From NCBI RefSeq assembly GCF_018361265.1, contig NZ_JAFLNH010000001.1:1674001-1738000 (forward strand): 64,000 bases of DNA. The letters run 5' to 3'. The notes beneath the pieces are model-generated. The model saw only the letters and a program-made list of their open reading frames with translations, had not been told where the DNA came from and ran no database searches. Shown here piece by piece: positions 55,011-62,183 of the stretch. Position numbers and translations under genes: made by a program. Position 1 is the first letter of the stretch; the number at the start of each line of letters is the position of its first letter. The stretch comes from Mycobacterium sp. SM1 (GTDB lineage: Bacteria; Actinomycetota; Actinomycetes; Mycobacteriales; Mycobacteriaceae).

Positions 55011-56570
55011 ATGGGCGACCGTATCGCCCTCGAAGAAACCTGGCTCGTCTCCTACCTCATCACCGGCATTGCGGAGGCCTACCTGCTCGGCTTCTACGGG
55101 TGGCACGCCGCGCACCGTCAGCGCCGCAAATCCGCCGCGGCCGCCGCCGGCCAGGGCGCCCAACCCGGTCGTCGTAACGGTTCGGTGGCCAGCAACCTTC
55201 CTTCGTTGCCGGGCGGGTTTTTCGGCCACAATGCCCGCGGGGATCGTCGCCGCCGATCCCCGCGGCGCGGCGCTGGTGATCGGGCCGCCGGGATCAGGCA
55301 AGACCCAAGGCGTGATCATGCCGTCGGTGGCGTTCGCGCCGGCGGCGGTGGTCTCAACGAGCATCAAAGCCGAAGTGCTGGCCGCCACCCATGTCACGCG
55401 CAGCCTGCGCGGCAAATGCTGGCTGTTCGACCCTGGGGGCACACCGCCGGCCGGTCTGATCGGGTTGCGCTGGAATCCGTTGTGCGACATGCATTGTTGA
55501 GACGATGCGCGCAGCGTCGCGGCCCGCTTGACCGGCCCGGCCCGCGGTGGTGCCGGGGCATCGCACGCCAGCGACCATTGGGTCGATCGCGCTGAAACCT
55601 GGCTTTCGGTGCTGCTGTTCGCCGCCAAGCTGTCACACCTGGGCGGGAACCTGCCGGCCCTGGCACGCTGGTGCGTGTCGCCCACCGCCGCGGCCCGGAG
55701 GTCGAGGCCGTGCTGATCGTCGCCCAGCAGGACGGCCTCGACGGCGCCGACATCGCGGCGAGCCTGCTTGACTGCTTGCTGAGCGTGCCCGACAAAGAAC
55801 GCGAATCGATCGCCTCCACCCTGGGCCGGATCATGAACATCTACACGTCCTCGGCGGCGCTGCGCGCCGGGATCGACCCGAATTTCGACGTGTACGCTTT
55901 CGTGCGCAGCACCGACGCGGTGTACATCACCGCCGCCGTTGATCGGCAACGCGACTACGCCCCACTGATCGCAGGCTTCCTTGAATCGATCCGGTTGGCG
56001 CAGTATCACCGCCGCCAAGCCGTGGACCTCGTCCGCGAAACCCAAACCACGCCAGTCACCTTCGTGTTGGATGAGGCCGCCAACACCGCCCCGATCCCGC
56101 TGCCCAATGTCATCAGCGAAGCCGGTGGGCAAGGCTTGCACTGCGTGGTGGCCTTTCAAGACCTTTCCCAGGCCCGGGCCCGCTGGGGCGACGCCGCGGA
56201 CGGGTTTTGACGTTGTTTCCCGAGAAGCTGGCTTTGCCCGGGATGGCCGACCGCGCCACCGCCGAAATGCTGTCCCGAATGTCGGGCGAGTACGACCGGA
56301 TGTCGGTGTCGGTCGGCCAACCCGGCCGCAGCGTCAGCCCAACCTGCTGGCTGGGCCCCATCACCACCGCCAACCACGACGCGGGCCTCACGTATCACAC
56401 GTCGCGTGAAGCCGTGCTGTCCGTCGCCGACATCACCGGCGTCCCGCCCGGCCGCGGCCTGCACTGGTCGACCCGCGGCTGGGAACTCATCACATTGCAT
56501 CCCTGGTGGCAGCAGCGCAGTACCTACGGTCTTTCGCCTCCCGCCCGGCCCTGGTGGGCCGGTTGGGTCC
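55011..56570 (+). pseudogene. TraD/VirD4-like conjugative coupling protein, broken
   Basis: Pieces in order: N-terminal membrane part (ETWLVSYLITGIAEAYLLGF), Walker A (GAALVIGPPGSGKTQGVIMP), SLRGKCWLFDPGGTPPAGLI, RAETWLSVLLFAAKLSHLGG, Walker B (TPVTFVLDEAANTAPIPLPN), the sensor region (GGQGLHCVVAFQDLSQARAR) and WLGPITTANHDAGLTYHTSR. At least three frameshifts (near 55170, 55670, 56205) and a TGA at 55498-55500 (expected Trp) interrupt it. The family pumps DNA into the type IV channel during conjugation. The true end is unclear; it runs into the small ORF before the resolvase. Confidence 0.83.
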
Positions 56571-57105
56571 GGTGTCATACCGCGGTGAGACACTGGTGGG
56601 CGCGGATGCGGGGTGGCTGGCGCGTTACGGCGCGAATTACGCGACTGACGCCGAGCGCAAGGCCGCCTACCGCGACTTTAAAGCCAACCTGGCGGCCCTG
56701 GCGGAGGTTTTCGACCACAGCGCCGCGCTGCGGTGAGCGTTTTGGGCTATGCGCGGGTCTCCACCGCGCACCAAAACCCCGATATGCAGATTCAGGCGTT
56801 GAAAGCGGCTGGGGCGGAGTGTATCTGGACTGAAACCATGTCGGGCGGCCGAGACGACCGCCCGCGGTTGGGCGCGCTGCTGGGCTACGCGCGCCCCGGT
56901 GATGTGGTGTTGGTGTGGCGGCTGGACCGGCTGGGCCGCTCCTTGTCGCACCTGCTGAAAATTGTCGGCGAGCTGGAGGCCCGCGGAATCGAGCTGCGCT
57001 CGCTGACCGAGGCCATCGACACCAGCAGCGCCGGCGGGCGGCTGCTGTTTCACGTGTTCGCCGCGGTCGCCCACTTCGAGCGCGCACTGGCCGCCGAGCG
57101 GTCGG
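55034..57105. repeat. Backbone duplication block 2, copy 2 (mate 39219-40010)
   Basis: The mate shares the start of the coupling-protein gene, its end, the small ORF and the resolvase up to 40010, but lacks about 1.3 kb in the middle. Order and orientation relative to the other duplicated blocks are the same. Confidence 0.88.
56596..56736 (+). CDS. Small ORF upstream of resolvase (copy 2)
   Basis: About 46 residues ([40 protein letters not shown]). Its stop overlaps the resolvase GTG (GTGA). Compared with the fragment at 41985-42140, most base differences in the shared stretch fall in third codon positions of this frame, which supports real coding. Function unknown; an earlier in-frame start (56506) is possible. 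Confidence 0.5.
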   Translation: MGADAGWLARYGANYATDAERKAAYRDFKANLAALAEVFDHSAALR

Positions 57106-57284
57106 CGGCCGGGGTGGCCGCCGCCCGCGCTGCCGGGCGCACCCCCGGCAGGCCCCGGCTCGACACAGCCATCCTCGAGGCGGTCCGCAAGCTCGACCAC
57201 GCCGGCGCGCCCCGCGCGCACATCGCCCGCGCACTCGGTATCTCCCGCTCCAGCGTCTACCGCACACTGGCCAGGGGCGTATAA
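56733..57284 (+). CDS. Serine resolvase/invertase (copy 2, intact)
   Basis: A 183-residue site-specific recombinase: catalytic Ser in VLGYARVSTAHQNPDMQIQA, LVWRLDRLGRSLSHLLKIVG, E-helix AGGRLLFHVFAAVAHFERAL and a C-terminal helix-turn-helix (APRAHIARALGISRSSVYRT). Length and motifs match plasmid multimer-resolution enzymes. It probably resolves plasmid dimers at a site in its upstream region; this is notable because the backbone exists as a tandem duplication. GTG start overlaps the upstream small ORF. Confidence 0.92.
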   Translation: MSVLGYARVSTAHQNPDMQIQALKAAGAECIWTETMSGGRDDRPRLGALLGYARPGDVVLVWRLDRLGRSLSHLLKIVGELEARGIELRSLTEAIDTSSAGGRLLFHVFAAVAHFERALAAERSAAGVAAARAAGRTPGRPRLDTAILEAVRKLDHAGAPRAHIARALGISRSSVYRTLARGV

Positions 57285-57476
57285 CGCGGGTGCGCTGACG
57301 CCCACAGGCGCGGGGAGGGGCAAGATGCCAAAACCCTTCACCGGCTGGGACAGTTCCGGTACACGATTGCGGCACACCGCTGGCAGCGCAGCAGCGCAGG
57401 TCGGGGCACCCCAGCCGAAAGTGTCGCAAAAACAACCGTTTTCGACACACCGGGTGCTCCCGATTCGCGGGTGTGG

Positions 57477-57794
57477 TTAGCGGTTCCAGTCGACGATTCT
57501 CATTCGCACGTCGACACCGGGCCCGAGCTTGTTTTTCAAACCATGAAGAAAACCCCACTGGTGCAGCGCCTCGGCCGCCAAGCGGCGACACACCTGCTCC
57601 ACCGCGTCCAGGTGTTGGTGGGCATAGTCGAGTTCGGTGTCTCGCTCCAGGACCTCCGTCGCGGAAGCCACCGGCATCTCGTTCTCCAGCAGCAGCACCG
57701 CGATCTGGCGCCCATCCACCAACACCATCCAGCGCATGCCCTCCGGCAGCTCCGGCAGCGCCGAGCCGGCCTCACCATTGGGCGCGTAGGTCAT
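57477..57794 (-). CDS. 105-residue protein of the type VII cassette (copy 2)
   Basis: Same family as 47920-48237 with 19 differences: MTYAPNGEAGSALPELPEGM, VLLLENEMPVASATEVLERD, ending DVRMRIVDWNR. Here it is separated from the membrane-protein gene by 44 bases instead of overlapping. Family not recognised. The divergence in the middle third, against near-identity of the flanks, ties it to the exchangeable part of the cassette. Confidence 0.75.
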   Translation of the reverse strand: MTYAPNGEAGSALPELPEGMRWMVLVDGRQIAVLLLENEMPVASATEVLERDTELDYAHQHLDAVEQVCRRLAAEALHQWGFLHGLKNKLGPGVDVRMRIVDWNR

Positions 57795-57838
57795 GTGGGA
57801 GCACCGAAATTAGCTAGCGGGGGCCTATAAACCGCTGT

Positions 57839-58138
57839 TTAGTCATGTGGATTACTTTTCACTCTGTTCTTGCGTAGCATCGCCAGTGAGACGACGACCA
57901 ATATTACGGCGAGTGGGGTTAACAAATATCGAAAACTATCGTTTACGATAGCCGATTTGATAACGAAAGTGACCGCCATCAACAACATTGCGTAGGCACT
58001 CAGTAAGTGTGAACGTCGCGATGCTTCAGCAGTATTGGCCCCGGCGTGGTTCTTGACAGTCTTAGCCAGCGCCAGCCCGCCAATAAGACCGAGCGCAACA
58101 ACAGCTGCTAGAACAACGATCATCACTATTATCTTCAT
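57839..58138 (-). CDS. Putative membrane immunity protein (cassette 2)
   Basis: A 99-residue protein with three membrane segments (IIVMIVVLAAVVALGLIGGL, SAYAMLLMAVTFVIKSAIV, LTPLAVILVVVSLAMLRK) and a charged tail. ATG at 58138 overlaps the stop of the WxG-protein gene (ATGA). It occupies the same slot as the unrelated membrane protein of cassette 1, and the two share only size and topology. Lower GC and different codon use than the flanks suggest it arrived by recombination. Proposed cognate immunity protein (inference). Confidence 0.7.
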   Translation of the reverse strand: MKIIVMIVVLAAVVALGLIGGLALAKTVKNHAGANTAEASRRSHLLSAYAMLLMAVTFVIKSAIVNDSFRYLLTPLAVILVVVSLAMLRKNRVKSNPHD

Positions 58139-58998
58139 CCCCCACATTTGCCAATATCGTTTGCTGCGTCAGCGACTCCAGCCAGACCGGCAAGGATTGG
58201 TAAGACGCCGGCCCCCAGGGTGAACGGTGTGGCAGTCACGCCAATCCCTATTCCGACAGCTCCAGCGACTGCTTCGCCGAGAATCGCAGCCTCGTCGCCG
58301 ACACTGCAATTGGGGAGCGGGTCGGTATTCTTCGACACATTCGGCGCCGGCATGGTGATCACTTGTGGCGGGGTGTGCACGAGCTGGCGTTTGATTGGTT
58401 CGCCGGTTTGCGGCGGGTTCGGTGGTGGTGGCGCGGGCGGTGGCCCATCGGTTTTGAAGTGGTTGTCGATGGCTTGGATGTGCCGGTGAATGGTGCCTTC
58501 GCCGCCGAAGTCCCCGGCGGCGGTGATGATGTCGGTGGCGGTTTGATACTCGCGGGTGGCGAAACCACCGGCCTGGGTGCGCAGCTGGGTGGCGATGGCC
58601 TGCGCGGTGGGCTGGCGGGCATACCAGGCGATGGAGCCGGGCGCATACATGGCGTCGGTGACCGACCAGTCCTCACCGACTGCGAAGCCTTGCTGGCGGG
58701 CTTGCTCGATCCCCGAGAGGATGGCTTGCTGCTGCTGGTGGCGCACGCTGGCGCCGTTTTCGGCGCGCTGGGCGGCGGCATCGAGCTGCCCGGCCTGCCG
58801 CTCGGCGTCGCGCAGGTGCCCGGCCATCGCCGCACGCATCGCCTCATCGGCCTGGCCTTGCCAATCCAGGGCGTCGGCTTGGGCCGTGATCGCGCCCACC
58901 ACATCGCGGCGGCGGGTGGCCAGCTCCCGCCAATACGCGGCGTGCTCGATCAGATGCGACACGCCATAGGCGCGCAGCGCCGACTGGGAGGGAATCAC
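58135..58998 (-). CDS. WxG-domain type VII effector with variable hydrophobic C-terminus (cassette 2)
   Basis: A 287-residue protein. Residues 1-217 are those of cassette 1 except D12G and L86R (WQG turn at 46-48, Pro-rich linker, HTPPQVITMP). Residues 218-287 are different: NTDPLPNCSVGDEAAILGEA, then VAGAVGIGIGVTATPFTLGA and VLPILAGLAGVADAAND, ending GKCGG. The composition (Gly/Ala-rich hydrophobic hairpin between two Cys) parallels cassette 1 without sequence similarity, suggesting the same mode of action, perhaps membrane insertion. Its GTG overlaps the EspC-like stop. Confidence 0.75.
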   Translation of the reverse strand: MIPSQSALRAYGVSHLIEHAAYWRELATRRRDVVGAITAQADALDWQGQADEAMRAAMAGHLRDAERQAGQLDAAAQRAENGASVRHQQQQAILSGIEQARQQGFAVGEDWSVTDAMYAPGSIAWYARQPTAQAIATQLRTQAGGFATREYQTATDIITAAGDFGGEGTIHRHIQAIDNHFKTDGPPPAPPPPNPPQTGEPIKRQLVHTPPQVITMPAPNVSKNTDPLPNCSVGDEAAILGEAVAGAVGIGIGVTATPFTLGAGVLPILAGLAGVADAANDIGKCGG

Positions 58999-59309
58999 GT
59001 GGTTCTCCGGTCGGTGCCGCTGATCGTGGTGATCGCGGTTTTCACCTCGCCCGCCGCCTGGCTATCCATGCTTTCATAGCCGCCGGCTGCGGCCCGTGTG
59101 CCGGCGGCGGTGGCGGTGATGCGGGTGTGCAGCCTGGCGGTGACGGCCTGCGCGGCGCCGCTAAGCCCCGCGCAGGACAGCATCGACGGCCAGGCAACCA
59201 CCGGCGCCGCCAACCCCGGCGGCGCGGCATACAGCTCGCCCAGCTGCGCATCCCAGCCGGTGCTAACTACCCGCAACTGGGCGGGAACCACCCGGACACC
59301 AGCACTCAC
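58995..59309 (-). CDS. EspC-like type VII partner protein (copy 2)
   Basis: A 104-residue protein identical to copy 1 except A8V: helix (GVRVVPAQLRVVSTGWDA), turn, second helix and the YxxxD motif YESMD. It overlaps the effector gene by four bases and is divergent from the intact parA. Likely secretion partner of the effector. Confidence 0.78.
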   Translation of the reverse strand: MSAGVRVVPAQLRVVSTGWDAQLGELYAAPPGLAAPVVAWPSMLSCAGLSGAAQAVTARLHTRITATAAGTRAAAGGYESMDSQAAGEVKTAITTISGTDRRTT

Positions 59310-59404
59310 GCCGGAAGCGTAACAGTCGCACCCTTGCGGCGCGCTCGGTTAAATCCGACCGGCCGCTATCGCACCGGCGCCGCGGGGCGACATCGCCTGA
59401 GGAT

Positions 59405-59417
59405 CGCTAGCCTAGCG
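59405..59417. promoter_or_regulatory. Palindrome upstream of parA (copy 2)
   Basis: CGCTAGCCTAGCG, a perfect 13-bp palindrome 17 bases before parA; candidate Par operator. Same as 49776-49788. Confidence 0.5.
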
Positions 59418-59433
59418 GCGGCGAGGGAGTTGG

Positions 59434-60216
59434 ATGCAGCGGAATCGGCATGCGCTCGCGAACCAGAAGGGTGGTGTCGGCAAGACCGCGACAACGCTGG
59501 GTTTGGCCAGCGCGATCAGCAATCGGGGCGGCAAAGCGCTCGTCGTCGACATGGACCCGCAAGCCAACGCCACCGAAGGCCTCGGTGTGTACACCACCGA
59601 TGATCAGCTGACCACCGCGGATCTCATGGACCGGACTCAACCGGGATCGGCCATCGAGGCTGTCGTGGTGACAGACTGGGATGGCATCGACCTGATCCCC
59701 GCACACCTTGATCTGTCTCATGCCGAATCCAGCGGTGCTTCCGACCTGGTTTTCCGCCTCGACGTTGCCTTCGAGGGCCTGGACTTATCCGCCTACGACG
59801 CCGTCCTTTTCGACTGCCCGCCAAGCCTGGGAAAACTGCTCTTTGCGGTCCTGCTGACCGTCGATGACGTCTACGCGATCACCGAACCAACCAAAGACTC
59901 CGTCAAGGGTGTTACGCGGCTCGAAACCACCGTGCAGAAAGTCAAACTGCGGCCCAACCCCCGCTTAGAGCTGGCCAAGATCATCATTTCTCGCCGGCAG
60001 AACAAAGGCGAGCCCATCGACCGCGAACGCGAACTGCGCGCGGCCTACGGCGATCTGGAAGCCAAAACCGCCATCCCCGACCTCGGGGCCCGCCAGGACG
60101 CCCACAGCGCCGAAGTGCCGATCCACAAATACCGCGGCGGAAAATCCCTCAGCTTGCAAGTCGCCTACGACGACCTGATCGGCGAGTTCGGCATCACCAT
60201 CGGACCACCCGCATGA
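59434..60216 (+). CDS. parA: ParA partition ATPase (intact)
   Basis: A 260-residue Walker-type partition ATPase: P-loop NQKGGVGKTATTLGLASAIS, Walker A' ALVVDMDPQANATEG, Walker B AVLFDCPPSLG and TEPTKDSVKGVTRLETTVQK. It lacks an N-terminal DNA-binding domain, as in small type Ib ParA. ATG with GAGGGAG upstream. Its stop overlaps the next gene (ATGA). Together they form a plasmid segregation locus, the main evidence that this region comes from a plasmid. Confidence 0.93.
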   Translation: MQRNRHALANQKGGVGKTATTLGLASAISNRGGKALVVDMDPQANATEGLGVYTTDDQLTTADLMDRTQPGSAIEAVVVTDWDGIDLIPAHLDLSHAESSGASDLVFRLDVAFEGLDLSAYDAVLFDCPPSLGKLLFAVLLTVDDVYAITEPTKDSVKGVTRLETTVQKVKLRPNPRLELAKIIISRRQNKGEPIDRERELRAAYGDLEAKTAIPDLGARQDAHSAEVPIHKYRGGKSLSLQVAYDDLIGEFGITIGPPA

Positions 60217-60500
60217 CCACCACCCGCAAACCCGCCATCACCCGCACTCACCCGGCCGATGCCATCCCAGACCGCCCCCACACCAGCCTGCAGCAGGCAG
60301 GCCCCCCAGCCACGCCGGCCACGCCGACGACACAAGAACGGCTCACCGAACAGCACAACGTGCGGATCCGCCCCTCCGTTAAGGACCGGCTCAGCCGAGC
60401 CGTCGACAAACTGCGCTACGAAACCGGCGACCGATCCATCAGCATCGCTTCAATCACCGACGCCGCAATCGATACGTGGCTGCGCGAACACGGCTGCTAA
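60213..60500 (+). CDS. ParB-like small centromere-binding protein (RHH type)
   Basis: A 95-residue protein with a disordered, Thr/Pro-rich N-terminus and a C-terminal domain (HNVRIRPSVKDRLSRAVDKL, SISIASITDAAIDTWLREHG) of ribbon-helix-helix character, the usual partner of type Ib ParA. ATG overlaps the parA stop, so the two are co-translated. It probably binds the palindromic upstream region and represses the operon. 60501-60635 downstream has no supported gene. Confidence 0.75.
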   Translation: MTTTRKPAITRTHPADAIPDRPHTSLQQAGPPATPATPTTQERLTEQHNVRIRPSVKDRLSRAVDKLRYETGDRSISIASITDAAIDTWLREHGC

Positions 60501-60635
60501 AGCAGCCTCGCGGCGGCACATGAGTCCAAAATACTGCGCGCCGCCTGCCAAGACCTCTACGACGAGCCGACCGAGCAGATTTACCCAGACCCAAGCGCGA
60601 TTAGCGCAGATGTCCCAGACCGGAGAGACAATCCA

Positions 60636-61436
60636 ATGATGACGAACGCACCACGAGCCGCGGCGCTGCTCGCCGTAGTCGCCTCGCTGGCCGCTATGGC
60701 GGCCGCCCCGCCGGCGGCCGCCGAAGCGCCACCGGCCCCCCAGTGCCAGTTATGGGGCAGCCCGAGGAGTTCGGCGACAACGATCCCGGCAGCGAGTTGC
60801 GCGCCACGTTCGACGACCTTTGGCGGCGTTACCACGCGCAGGTCGCCGAACTGAAAGCCAATCAGCGCCAGTGGCGAGCGTCCTTGCAGCACTACCAGAC
60901 CACGGGCTCGGCGTGGGGACTTGTGCTGATGAACGCCCGTTCCGGGCTGCTTGACCCCGCCTGGCGCGACACGTTGAGCCCTGATGCGCACTACGCCGCG
61001 GGTTTCCCGCGCCCAACCGACCCGGCCTTGCTCGACGCGGACGCCCTGGCGATCTACGAGGTCGCCACCGCACCACGTTCGCCGTGGGAGCCGGGCGCAG
61101 CGGGCGGTAACTGGCGGCGCTGGCTCACCGCCTGGCAGCTGGCGGCCAACGACCTACAGCGACACCAATTCCGCGTCAAACGGTGGCTGAGCGATATGGC
61201 AATTCCCGCCGCTGATCGGCCCAACGCCGCCCGGCTGGACGCTGTGCTGGAAGCCCGCGCCCTCGACGCCATCGAGGCGTCGTACCGGGCCGGGTTGGCC
61301 GCCGGGGGCGACGCCGAGGATTGGCGCGGTTGGTACCGCAGCCGCATCACCGAAACCTGGTTCTGCCCACGACGATTCGAGATACAAGCTGTTTTACTCG
61401 GCACCCCGCATGCTTGCGGCGATCGCCAGCGCATAG
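60636..61436 (+). pseudogene. Secreted protein, unknown, frameshifted
   Basis: A Sec-type signal peptide (AALLAVVASLAAMAAAPPAA followed by AEAPPAPQCQ) is in one frame. The mature part (PEEFGDNDPGSELRATFDDL, RRYHAQVAELKANQRQWRAS, AANDLQRHQFRVKRWLSDMA, RSRITETWFC) continues in another after an indel near 60755. A second shift near 61370 gives the apparent true end YKLFYSAPRMLAAIASA with stop at 61434. No family recognised. It lies with two further exported-type genes downstream of parAB. Confidence 0.6.
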
Positions 61437-61565
61437 CCGGTTATCACGGGCGCGCCGATGATCCTCATTCACGAGCATTTACCGGAGTACTGGCGGCCAG
61501 CGCGCGTATCTCCAACCAGGTGAACGGCTTTACGCGGTGCCAGCGCGGCGAGAAAGGATCAAGGC

Positions 61566-62183
61566 ATGAGCACTAATCCGCCCGCGCATCCCGGCTGGCC
61601 ACCTACGCCGCCCCTGGCGTCGCCGCCGCGGCGGCGATGGCCGCTCACGCTTGGAGCCGCAACGGTGAGCGCAGCTCTGGCGGCCACGATCGCCAGCATC
61701 GTCACCGCGACCGCGATCACGACCCGCGACCCAGCCCGCGTCACAACAGGTTCCACGGTCAGCATAACCGCACAGCCATCCACGCCGGTCATGTCTGCAT
61801 TGCCCGCCGCCCAGGCCGATCGCCAAACCTGCCAGGCTTGGGTTGCGGCCGGAAACCAGATCAAGGCGGCGTCGGCGGCGCAGGCCATAATCCCGGAGGG
61901 CTTCACAATTTTGGACCCTGCGGTGCAGGCCAATCCGGCGTGGAAAGCGGGCGTGCAGCGGGCCGCCGAGCTGTACGGCCAGGCCGGTGAGACGCTTGCG
62001 GCGGGCATCGCACCAGGCGCCACCCCGATTCTCGCTGAGTCGGCGGCGGCCGCGGCCGCGGCCTTGCGCGCCCTGGCAACGGGCTACAAAACGTTCGACC
62101 CCGCGAACGGCAATAACTACCACGTGATGAAAGAGTCCTCGGACACCATGGACGTGCTCTGTGATCGGTTGGCTCCGCGATGA
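61566..62183 (+). CDS. Membrane-anchored protein, unknown
   Basis: A 205-residue protein with a Pro-rich cytoplasmic start (STNPPAHPGWPPTPPLASPP), one membrane segment (LTLGAATVSAALAATIASIV) and an extracytoplasmic helical domain with two Cys (ADRQTCQAWVAAGNQIKAAS, MDVLCDRLAPR). The architecture recurs in several small mycobacterial plasmid proteins. Its stop overlaps the next gene's ATG (ATGA), so it is co-translated with the type VII substrate-like gene. Function unknown. Confidence 0.65.
   Translation: MSTNPPAHPGWPPTPPLASPPRRRWPLTLGAATVSAALAATIASIVTATAITTRDPARVTTGSTVSITAQPSTPVMSALPAAQADRQTCQAWVAAGNQIKAASAAQAIIPEGFTILDPAVQANPAWKAGVQRAAELYGQAGETLAAGIAPGATPILAESAAAAAAALRALATGYKTFDPANGNNYHVMKESSDTMDVLCDRLAPR

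Larger units (their letters stand above)
57391..60162. repeat. Backbone duplication block 3, copy 2 (mate 47831-50533)
   Basis: Both copies run from CAGCGCAGGTCGGGGCACCC to the parA 3' end. They are near-identical except for the toxin C-terminus, the membrane protein and parts of the 105-residue gene, which are replaced by unrelated or diverged sequence. Confidence 0.95.

Noticed and set aside
54491..55011. Plus- and minus-strand frames of 96 and 163 codons
   Set aside because: No motif, no ribosome site and no consistent codon use; part overlaps IS21-like terminal repeats.
15465..55500. Reassignment of TGA to Trp, since several genes have TGA at Trp positions
   Set aside because: TGA serves as a normal stop for many intact genes here (for example pairs overlapping as ATGA), and TGG is used for Trp throughout; mutation explains it.
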